Assembly: GCA_964431495.1 (NCBI GenBank)
Contig: CAYSJU010000003.1
Location: 1 to 64,000, forward strand
DNA from: CAYSJU01 sp964431495
Lineage (GTDB): Bacteria > Omnitrophota > Gorgyraeia > Tantalellales > Tantalellaceae
Length of the DNA: 64,000 nucleotides
Reading direction: 5' to 3'
A program made the position numbers and the translations under genes. Positions within the stretch are counted from its first letter, which is position 1; each line of letters opens with the position of its first letter. The notes under the pieces are model-generated. The model saw only the letters and a program-made list of their open reading frames with translations. It did no database searches and was not told where the DNA came from. Below, one piece after another: positions 54,414 to 62,000 of this stretch.

Positions 54414-57400
54414 ATGTCGAACGAAATTTTAAACAGGCATAAACCTTTCAGGGCATTGGTCAGTTTTGTCACGGTAACCGCGTTTATCTTCAGTTTCATC
54501 TTTACGGACGCGTTGGCGGCAGCTGTTCAACCGGGCGTCGCTGCCGGGAGCGACGCTGTTGCGGATATTGCCGACCCCGGGATCAATATCCCATCATACC
54601 TGGGTATGGTCAAAGAGACCTATAACGGTGTTTCGGACAGGGTCGTTATACACATCCAGGACGCGCACTGTAATTATAGGGCCCAGCACAAAATAGCCGA
54701 GCTCCTCGAATATCTAAGGAAGAATTACGGTATATCCACTGTCAATCTTGAGGGGGGAAAGGGGAATTATGACCTTTCCGTATTTACCGATATCAGGGAG
54801 AGAGGGATGCGCGAAAAAGTCGCGGATGATTTTGTCCTGGAAGGGCTACTGAACGGGGCCGAATATTTCGCGATAAACGATCCAGGAAAAGTGACCCTGT
54901 GGGGGATTGAAGACCCGGCGCTCTATTTTGAGAATCTCGGGATATACCGGAGATCGCTCGAGTACAGGGATAGGGTGGAAAGGCAGATCGAGTCTCTCGC
55001 TTCCATCCTGGAAAAACTCAAACAGGCAATATATTCGGATGAATTGCTTGAACTTGACAGAAAATACGCGGAGAACAGGGAAGAGCTTATCGATTTCAGG
55101 GAATACCTTCTCTATCTGATGGACAATGCGGAAAGCAACGGGATAGACGCGGATTCTTTCGCGAACATCAGTCTGTTGCGGGAGTCGCTTGGCATGGAAG
55201 ATGGTATCAATTTTAAAAAGGCGAATGAGGAGAGGGATCAGATGATAGACACTCTCCATAAGATACTGTCACAGAGGGAGCGGGAGGAACTTGTATCAAG
55301 CACGGTCAGGTTCAGCCAGAAGAGGATCACGCAAAAAGAGTTCTATGGCTACCTGGCCCGGAAAGCCTCCGGGGTGAGGATCGGAAGAGAACGCTTCCCC
55401 GACCTGTTCGGTTATATCGACTATATTTCCCTCTATGATTCAGCCGACAGGTCCTCCATCATGAAAGAAATGGAGAACATCAGGAAGGCCCTCAGGGAGA
55501 AGTTGTATGAAAATGATGACCAGGCACGGCTTGACGGGCTATGGGAGAACCTCCAGGTGATACGCAAACTGTTCGCCGTTTCTCTGAAAATGGAAGATTA
55601 CAGGTATTACAGGGAAAGCGAGGATTCCTTCAAAATAGAGGATTATATCTCATTTATAAGGGAAAAGACGGCAGATAATGACATTGATGCCAGCCTGAAC
55701 GGGGATATATATGAGATCGACTTATACAGGAAAGCAATGATAAAGTTTTACGAATGTTCCTTCAAAAGGGACGAAGCCTTCCTTCGCAACATGAGGTTCG
55801 GAGCGCCGGGCCCCGGGGAGGGAAACATCAGGCACGCGGTGCTTATTACCGGGGGTTTTCACGCGGAAAATCTGACAGGACTTTTGAGGAAGCGGGGCAT
55901 TTCCTACCTCACGATCATTCCGGAGTTCAGGAGTCAGGACCCATGTGAGTGTCCTTATTTTCGGCTTTTGAGCGGAGGCAGAAGTTCTATTGAGAGTATG
56001 CTGGAGACAGGGGTGTCAGACATAGCCATAATGAGCATGCTGTCGGAAATGAACATGCCGGGATCCGGCCGGGAGCTTTTCAGCCGGGCAGTGCACGTCC
56101 GGGAAGCGTTGTTAAAAGGGGCGAACATAACGGTCCGGATGGAGAAAGGCGCCGTGATAGTTTCAAATGAAAGGATAAACGACGGTTCCCAAGAGAAAAC
56201 TTTGCCGGACGGTACAAAGGTCCACGTTACTCCTGCGGATACAGGGCCTGATCCGGCACCCCGGGGGAGTAAAAAGCAAAAATGGTGGACTGGATGGATA
56301 AAACATTCGGAAAGAGGATCGGTGCTGAATTTATATGTCAGGTGGCTCTTGCCTGTGCTCGCGGTGCTCATTATCGCGTCAATTATTTTCGGCGGCAGGG
56401 GCTGGAGGGGAATGAAATATGATTTCCGGATGAATGCGCATCAAAAAGAAGTCCAGAAAAAAGGCCCCGATCACTATTTAATGATCCAGAATAAGGCAGA
56501 GGCCGTGGATTACGCCCTTAAAGTGCTCCAGGTAACAAGGTGGAGAGAGAAGAAGGACGAGAACGTTGCGGACCAGATAGCCGCGTTGCTCGATGACATT
56601 AATACCATGGGAGAGCCCGCGGTGCCACACCTGATAAAGGCCCTGGAAAACGACGAATATTCCAGGGTAGCAAAGGACATAATCACGGTACTCGGGGAGA
56701 TAGCAGGGAGAGCCAGCTACTCCACGAGGGCGGCGATCACCGGTGCGTTGCGGAAAGTCAGTCACAGCCTGACTGCGAAACGTGATGTGCGCGATAAAGC
56801 AGATGCGGTCCTGATGGAGATCATTTTCGATATGGGACACAGGGGTGAGGAGGGGGGCAAAACGGATGAAGTGGTTCCCGTATCGATTTCTAATTTCATG
56901 GGCAAGTTCGAGGAGATCGAGCCCGTCGAAGTAGTTGAAGAAACCGGAAAGCTGCGCGGTTTAATAAAAAATATGGATACAGAAGAGGTGGTGGATCTAT
57001 CCACTATAAAACAGGAAGAGATCACCAAAAAACATGTTGAGAGGCATATAAAGAGCGTTGAGGAACTTATGGAAAGTGTCCGGATCTCTTCAGATGAAAA
57101 AGAGATCCTTGTCGATATTATCAAGACATTCCGGTCGGGATTGCCGGCACGTCTTATAGCTACAGGTGGAGGTGTTAAAGGTTTCTTTGGCATCGGGGAA
57201 AAGAAAGTCCTGGCGGTTGACAAGAATCTTTTGAACGGGAACCCCTTGTCTTTTCTCCATGAGATCGTTGAATACCTGAAGCATGCCGACCCCGGGATGA
57301 TCGAGAGGATGGAACGGATTCTCCGCGAAGCTAGACCGGACGAGGACAAATACGCTGGCATGACGTGGTTTAAACGGCATGAGGACAAATACAGGGCCAT

Positions 57401-58322
57401 GGGAAAAGGTGATTATTTTGAGACGCGCAGGAAACACTATGTCATCCGCGCATTTACTCGCCAGGTGTTCAAGGATAAGGACGAAGAATTGACTCAGATG
57501 ATAAAGGGCTCGGGAGTGTATGAAGCGGCAAAAGACCTTATCCCGGGGATCATGTATGAGACAAGGAAAGCGCCTACGTATGCCATTGAGCCGGCAGCCT
57601 CAATTGATTCAGTTTCACCGGTTATTCAGTATTTAAGGCGGACAGAACGCTCTTTAGGCGGAGAGGGACATAATATCATTACCAGGAGCTACCTTGCGGA
57701 TTCTGTCTGGGCGGATAACGTAAAGGAAACCGTGAAAAAAGTTTTGCCCGATTTCTACAATGACGCGACAAATTTTGAAGGCAAGGATTACAGCCAGAAT
57801 AAGACCAGGATGGTCATCCGACTGATATCCCGGGACGGGAAATCACTGGAAAGAGAGAAAGGGGAGATAACGGAGTTCATAAGAGAAGGTCTAATGGGTC
57901 AGATAATGAGTGATAAGAAGGACATGGCGGATGAAGATAGAAAGAAGATGGCGGACTTCATGATCAAAAGCAAAATACGTTTCGTGGAAGCATATGTCGG
58001 CGATCTGCAGCACCTTAACACTGTAATTGATCTTTTTACGGACATTACCATGATGGAATGTGACAGGTATGGAAAACCGGACGGTTATGCGGATGAGCAG
58101 GTTCCCGAGTGGATGAAAGAGAGATTTTTAAGACTGTTGGGATCTTCCATTACAAACTATGATGAATTAGTCCGGGAGGCGTCAAGGACAGCGGGTGAAG
58201 GGAGTCTTGCCGCGATCTTAGCCGCGATTTTTGCAGGATATATGTTACGCATAAAACCGGTAGACTGGAAGTCAATCAGAAGATGGAAGGACGCCCAGGA
58301 CGCGGTGCTCAGCGCGCTGTAA
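54414..58322 (+). CDS. 1302-aa exported protein with ChaN/TIKI-like domain and transmembrane helix
   Basis: A hydrophobic signal (~residues 20-40) is followed by a ~430-aa domain matching the N-terminal domain of the giant at 2455: HIQDAHCN (H80, H85), NLEGGKG, FSQKRITQKEFYGYL and TGGFH (H483). These positions fit the metal ligands of the ChaN/TraB/TIKI hydrolase fold. A membrane helix (~645-665, WLLPVLAVLIIASIIFG) separates a helical, HEAT-like region (~690-800) from a domain with LHEIVEYLKHA (~950). The end reads IKPVDWKSIRRWKDAQD. It is probably anchored with the first domain outside. Function unknown. Confidence 0.7.
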   Translation: MSNEILNRHKPFRALVSFVTVTAFIFSFIFTDALAAAVQPGVAAGSDAVADIADPGINIPSYLGMVKETYNGVSDRVVIHIQDAHCNYRAQHKIAELLEYLRKNYGISTVNLEGGKGNYDLSVFTDIRERGMREKVADDFVLEGLLNGAEYFAINDPGKVTLWGIEDPALYFENLGIYRRSLEYRDRVERQIESLASILEKLKQAIYSDELLELDRKYAENREELIDFREYLLYLMDNAESNGIDADSFANISLLRESLGMEDGINFKKANEERDQMIDTLHKILSQREREELVSSTVRFSQKRITQKEFYGYLARKASGVRIGRERFPDLFGYIDYISLYDSADRSSIMKEMENIRKALREKLYENDDQARLDGLWENLQVIRKLFAVSLKMEDYRYYRESEDSFKIEDYISFIREKTADNDIDASLNGDIYEIDLYRKAMIKFYECSFKRDEAFLRNMRFGAPGPGEGNIRHAVLITGGFHAENLTGLLRKRGISYLTIIPEFRSQDPCECPYFRLLSGGRSSIESMLETGVSDIAIMSMLSEMNMPGSGRELFSRAVHVREALLKGANITVRMEKGAVIVSNERINDGSQEKTLPDGTKVHVTPADTGPDPAPRGSKKQKWWTGWIKHSERGSVLNLYVRWLLPVLAVLIIASIIFGGRGWRGMKYDFRMNAHQKEVQKKGPDHYLMIQNKAEAVDYALKVLQVTRWREKKDENVADQIAALLDDINTMGEPAVPHLIKALENDEYSRVAKDIITVLGEIAGRASYSTRAAITGALRKVSHSLTAKRDVRDKADAVLMEIIFDMGHRGEEGGKTDEVVPVSISNFMGKFEEIEPVEVVEETGKLRGLIKNMDTEEVVDLSTIKQEEITKKHVERHIKSVEELMESVRISSDEKEILVDIIKTFRSGLPARLIATGGGVKGFFGIGEKKVLAVDKNLLNGNPLSFLHEIVEYLKHADPGMIERMERILREARPDEDKYAGMTWFKRHEDKYRAMGKGDYFETRRKHYVIRAFTRQVFKDKDEELTQMIKGSGVYEAAKDLIPGIMYETRKAPTYAIEPAASIDSVSPVIQYLRRTERSLGGEGHNIITRSYLADSVWADNVKETVKKVLPDFYNDATNFEGKDYSQNKTRMVIRLISRDGKSLEREKGEITEFIREGLMGQIMSDKKDMADEDRKKMADFMIKSKIRFVEAYVGDLQHLNTVIDLFTDITMMECDRYGKPDGYADEQVPEWMKERFLRLLGSSITNYDELVREASRTAGEGSLAAILAAIFAGYMLRIKPVDWKSIRRWKDAQDAVLSAL

Positions 58323-58337
58323 TCCGTAGCTTCCGTC

Positions 58338-58349
58338 CCTGGTACCAGG
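58338..58349 (+). promoter_or_regulatory. 12-bp perfect palindrome upstream of murI
   Basis: CCTGGTACCAGG, centred 24 nt before the -35 box of murI. Could be an operator or part of the 3' end of the previous gene; nothing more can be said. Confidence 0.3.
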
Positions 58350-58367
58350 TATTTCACACCTATTTTC

Positions 58368-58396
58368 TTGTAATACTACTCTTATATGGATATAAT
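58368..58396 (+). promoter_or_regulatory. Promoter of the murI operon, leaderless layout
   Basis: TTGTAA (58368-58373), a 17-nt spacer, TATAAT (58391-58396). ATG 58405 is 8 nt after the -10 box and no Shine-Dalgarno is present. Confidence 0.75.
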
Positions 58397-58404
58397 ACCC
58401 CATA

Positions 58405-59208
58405 ATGAAACCCGGACGCAACAGGCCCATAGGAGTGTTTGATTCCGGCATAGGCGGGCTAACGGTGGTAAAGAGTCTGCGAAAGCTTATGCCGGGGGAG
58501 AGTATCATCTATTTCGGAGATACCGCCAGGGTGCCTTACGGGAACAAATCAGCCGAAACCGTAAAGTGTTTTTCCCGTGAGATCATGGATTTCATGCTGG
58601 AAAAGAATGTCAAGATGATCGTTGTGGCATGCAACACCGCTTCAAGCCTGGCGCTTTCCGCGCTTAAAAGGGAATACACGCTCCCCGTTACCGGCGTAAT
58701 AGCGCCTGGCGTGAAAGAGGCCGTGCGTATCACGAAGAACGGCCGGATAGGGGTCATCGGCACGGACTCCACCATTTCCAGCCGCGCCTACGACAAAGAG
58801 CTGAAGAGAAGAGACAGGAAGTGCCGTCTTTTTTCCAGGGGATGCCCGCTGTTCGTGCCGCTGGTGGAGAACAGGTTCTTTTCAGACCCGGTGACGTATG
58901 ATGTGGCCGGAAGGTACCTGAGTGAGCTTAAAAAAAGACACATAGACACCCTGATCCTGGGCTGCACGCATTATCCTCTTTTAAAAAACGCGATCGGCGA
59001 TATAATGAAAAAGGTCAATCTTGTTGATTCTGCTTCATCCGTGGCAAAAATGGTAAAACAGGAGATGGACAAAAGGAACATCGGGGCGGACCGGAAAAAG
59101 AGAAACGCAAGCGTGAAATGTTTCGTAAGCGATGACGCGGAAGGGTTCAGGAGGACCGCCCGCATATTTCTAAGAGAAAAGATCAGCGTAAAGAAGGTGG
59201 CTTTATGA
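58405..59208 (+). CDS. murI: Glutamate racemase
   Basis: Converts L- to D-glutamate for peptidoglycan. The family pattern is complete: FDSGIGGLTV, GDTARVPYGNKS, VACNTAS with catalytic Cys, TLILGCTHYPLL with the second catalytic Cys. 267 aa is typical. First gene of a five-gene housekeeping operon; its stop overlaps the next start (ATGA). Confidence 0.95.
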   Translation: MKPGRNRPIGVFDSGIGGLTVVKSLRKLMPGESIIYFGDTARVPYGNKSAETVKCFSREIMDFMLEKNVKMIVVACNTASSLALSALKREYTLPVTGVIAPGVKEAVRITKNGRIGVIGTDSTISSRAYDKELKRRDRKCRLFSRGCPLFVPLVENRFFSDPVTYDVAGRYLSELKKRHIDTLILGCTHYPLLKNAIGDIMKKVNLVDSASSVAKMVKQEMDKRNIGADRKKRNASVKCFVSDDAEGFRRTARIFLREKISVKKVAL

Positions 59209-60062
59209 GCGTGAGATGTATTGACCCGAAGGTCATTGAAAACACGGTAATGGATCTATGTATCGAGGCGAACACTGTTCTGCGGCCGGATATATTAAAG
59301 GGAATAGAGGACCTGTATCAGAGTGAAAAGGATAATACCCCGGCGAAGGGTATGCTGAAAATACTTCTGGAGAACGCCGAAATAGCTCAAAGGGATAAAC
59401 TGGCCATATGCCAGGATACCGGAATGGTAGCGGTGTTCATAGATATAGGAAATGACGCGGTTATCCAGGTCAGGGGCGGCAGTCTGGTGGAAGCGGTCAA
59501 TAAAGGAGTGGAGAGATCTTACCGGGAAGGATATTTCCGCAAATCAGTTGTCGGGGATCCAATACTGCGCGATAATACCGGAACCAATGCCCCGGCCGTA
59601 ATACATATTGGAGTTATTGACGGAGATGGGATCAGGATATCTGTTATGCCCAAAGGTTTCGGCAGCGAAAATAAGAGCAGGATGGCCATGCTGGACCCCA
59701 CGGCAGGAACGCAAAAAATAGTGGATTTTTGCGTGGAGACAGTGAGGATCGCCGGTCCGGATGCCTGTCCTCCTTATGTGCTGGGGGTAGGCCTGGGCGG
59801 GACAATGGAAGAATGCGCTTTTCTTGCCAAAATGGCGCTCTTAAGGCCTATCAATGAACCGAATTCTAAACCCCATCTTGCGGAGCTTGAACGATCGATA
59901 AAAGAAAAGACAGAAGCTCTGGGCATAGGTATAATGGGGTTGGGCGGTAATTCCACTGTTTTAGGCGTTAACGTGGAAGAATACCCTACTCACATTGCCG
60001 GGTTGCCGGTAGCGGTCAACCTTTCGTGTCACGCGATGCGGAGCGCGACAGCGGTTGTCTGA
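59205..60062 (+). CDS. Class I fumarate hydratase, alpha subunit (TtdA/FumA-N type)
   Basis: Iron-sulfur hydro-lyase subunit of 285 aa. Cys residues for the 4Fe-4S cluster appear in AICQDTGMVAVF, GPDACPPYVLGVG and LSCHA; GSENKSRMAML and GGNSTVLGV are further family motifs. It works with the beta subunit downstream to interconvert fumarate and malate. A tartrate dehydratase role is possible in this family, but fumarase is more likely in a housekeeping setting. Confidence 0.88.
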   Translation: MSVRCIDPKVIENTVMDLCIEANTVLRPDILKGIEDLYQSEKDNTPAKGMLKILLENAEIAQRDKLAICQDTGMVAVFIDIGNDAVIQVRGGSLVEAVNKGVERSYREGYFRKSVVGDPILRDNTGTNAPAVIHIGVIDGDGIRISVMPKGFGSENKSRMAMLDPTAGTQKIVDFCVETVRIAGPDACPPYVLGVGLGGTMEECAFLAKMALLRPINEPNSKPHLAELERSIKEKTEALGIGIMGLGGNSTVLGVNVEEYPTHIAGLPVAVNLSCHAMRSATAVV

Positions 60063-60109
60063 GTTAATAGCATCGCGCAGGGCGCATGGGGAAGGAGAAG
60101 AAAATTTAG

Positions 60110-60643
60110 ATGAGCCAAATGAAACGCATACAAACGCCGTTGACTGAAGATAATATCGCGAACCTTAAGGCAGGGGATGAAGTATTATTGTCCGGGGTGA
60201 TCCTTACCGCGAGAGACCAGGCGCATCTAAGGATGTGCGGACTCATAGACCAGGGGGAAGAACTCCCCGTTGATCTAAATGGACAGGTGGTCTACTACTG
60301 CGGTCCGGCTCCTTCGAAGGATGAGCCGATCGGTTCCTGCGGTCCGACCACTTCGGGAAGAATGGACAGATTTACCCCGCCACTCCTGGCAAAGGGAATG
60401 AAGGGCATGATAGGTAAAGGCAGAAGGTCAGGGGAATTGAAAGGGATCATAAAAAAGGAAAAAGCAGTGTATTTTGTCGCCCCGGCAGGCGCTGGCGCCT
60501 ATTTGAGCAAGAAGGTGAAGGCTTCGGAGGTATTGGCTTTTGAGGATCTCGGACCGGAAGCAATACGCAAGTTGACCGTAAAGGATTTTCCGCTGATAGT
60601 CGCCATTGACATGGAAGGCCGGTATATATACGAGAAGATGTAA
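60110..60643 (+). CDS. Class I fumarate hydratase, beta subunit (TtdB/FumA-C type)
   Basis: 177 aa covering the C-terminal swivelling domain: TPLTEDNIANLKAGDEVLLSG, TARDQAHLRM, YCGPAP, GPTTSGRMD, GKG, and FPLIVAIDMEGR. Separated from the alpha subunit by 47 nt with a GGAAGGAG site. Confidence 0.9.
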   Translation: MSQMKRIQTPLTEDNIANLKAGDEVLLSGVILTARDQAHLRMCGLIDQGEELPVDLNGQVVYYCGPAPSKDEPIGSCGPTTSGRMDRFTPPLLAKGMKGMIGKGRRSGELKGIIKKEKAVYFVAPAGAGAYLSKKVKASEVLAFEDLGPEAIRKLTVKDFPLIVAIDMEGRYIYEKM

Positions 60644-60678
60644 AGGGTCAATTAAAACAATCGTAGAAAGGGACATAG

Positions 60679-61404
60679 ATGAGACAGGATGGACGGTTAG
60701 CCAATGGCATAAGAAAGGTCTCCATAACACCTGATTATATAAGGCATGCCGAAGGTTCGTGCCTGATAGAAACTGGAAACACCAAGGTGATATGCACGGC
60801 GAGCATTGATGATGGGGTTCCCTCTTTCCTGAGGGGACAGGGAAGAGGGTGGATAACGGCTGAGTATGGTATGATACCGAGATCCTGCGAAGTCAGGATC
60901 CCACGCGAGTCCACCAAAGGAAAGAAGACGGGCAGAACCCAGGAGATACAAAGGCTTGTAGGTCGTTCCATGCGCTGTGCCTGCGATATGAATGTTTTGG
61001 GAGAACGGACCATCTGGCTTGATTGCGACGTGATACAGGCAGACGGCGGCACGAGATGCGCGAGCATAACAGGCAGTTTTGTGGCATTATGCCTGGCGTT
61101 AGACAGGCTGAAAAAACAGGGCAGGATAGATTCAGTACCCATCGGTTGTTTCATAGCGGCTGTAAGCGTCGGGATCGTGGGCGACAACGCATATCTCGAT
61201 CTGACTTATGAGGAAGATTCTCAGGCTGAGGTGGATTGTAACGTCATAATGACGGATTCAGGGAAATACGTGGAGGTCCAGGGTACGGCCGAGGGTGAAC
61301 CTTTCAGTCGCCGGCAGATGGAAGAGATGCTCGAACTCGCGCAGAAAGGCATAGATCGTCTTATTGCGGCGCAAAAAGATACGCTGAAAGGGGTTTTCTC
61401 ATGA
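60679..61404 (+). CDS. rph: Ribonuclease PH
   Basis: Phosphorolytic 3'-5' exoribonuclease trimming tRNA 3' ends. It has RLANGIRKVSI, GNTKVICTASI, GWITAEYGMIPRS, RTQEIQRLVGRSMR, DCDVIQADGGTR and DLTYEEDSQAEVDCNVIM. 241 aa is normal. Overlaps rdgB by 4 nt; the rph-rdgB pair is a common bacterial arrangement. Confidence 0.95.
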   Translation: MRQDGRLANGIRKVSITPDYIRHAEGSCLIETGNTKVICTASIDDGVPSFLRGQGRGWITAEYGMIPRSCEVRIPRESTKGKKTGRTQEIQRLVGRSMRCACDMNVLGERTIWLDCDVIQADGGTRCASITGSFVALCLALDRLKKQGRIDSVPIGCFIAAVSVGIVGDNAYLDLTYEEDSQAEVDCNVIMTDSGKYVEVQGTAEGEPFSRRQMEEMLELAQKGIDRLIAAQKDTLKGVFS

Positions 61405-62000
61405 CGGAAATACTGGTAGCGACGTATAACGAAAAAAAACTGCGGGAATTGAAGGCACTTTTGAGAGCGTTCGAGGGGATAAAGGTCATGAATCTGGACG
61501 ATCTCAAAGTCACCCCTCCGATAATCATAGAAGACGGCAAGACCTTCCGGCAGAACGCGGTGAAAAAGGCCGTGACCATGTCCGAATTTTTCAGCGGGAT
61601 TGTACTGGCGGACGATTCGGGCCTGGAGGTTTCTGCCCTGGACGGCAAGCCGGGCGTAAGGTCTGCCAGGTTTGCCAGAAAGAATGCCACGGACAGGGAG
61701 AATAACAGGAAGCTTCTTAATCTTCTTGTCAAAGTGCCGGAAAAGAAGCGGGCCGCGAGGTTTGTCTGCCATATCGCGCTTGCGAGGGGAGGGAAGCTCC
61801 TGGGAAATTTCGAGGGCACTGTCAAGGGAAGGATCCTTCCAGAACCGAAAGGAAAGAACGGGTTCGGATATGACCCGGTTTTCATCCCGGACAGCCACGA
61901 CAAAACGTTCGCGGAGATGGCGGCGGTCTACAAAAACAGGATAAGCCACCGCGGGCAGGCGCTGAAGAAGTTGAAAAAAGCTATCGGGAGATACCTTTAA
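61401..62000 (+). CDS. rdgB: XTP/dITP pyrophosphatase (RdgB/HAM1)
   Basis: Removes non-canonical purine NTPs. It begins EILVATYNEKKLRELK, with ADDSGLEVSALDGKPGVRSARFA, GFGYDPVFIP, KTFAEMA and ISHRGQALKKL. 199 aa is normal. The 3' end overlaps the convergent AsmA-like gene by 20 bp. Confidence 0.95.
   Translation: MTEILVATYNEKKLRELKALLRAFEGIKVMNLDDLKVTPPIIIEDGKTFRQNAVKKAVTMSEFFSGIVLADDSGLEVSALDGKPGVRSARFARKNATDRENNRKLLNLLVKVPEKKRAARFVCHIALARGGKLLGNFEGTVKGRILPEPKGKNGFGYDPVFIPDSHDKTFAEMAAVYKNRISHRGQALKKLKKAIGRYL

Noticed and set aside
57258..57275. Zinc protease site HEIVE in the 1302-aa protein
   Set aside because: It lacks the second His of HExxH and no third ligand is evident, so a metalloprotease call is not supported.
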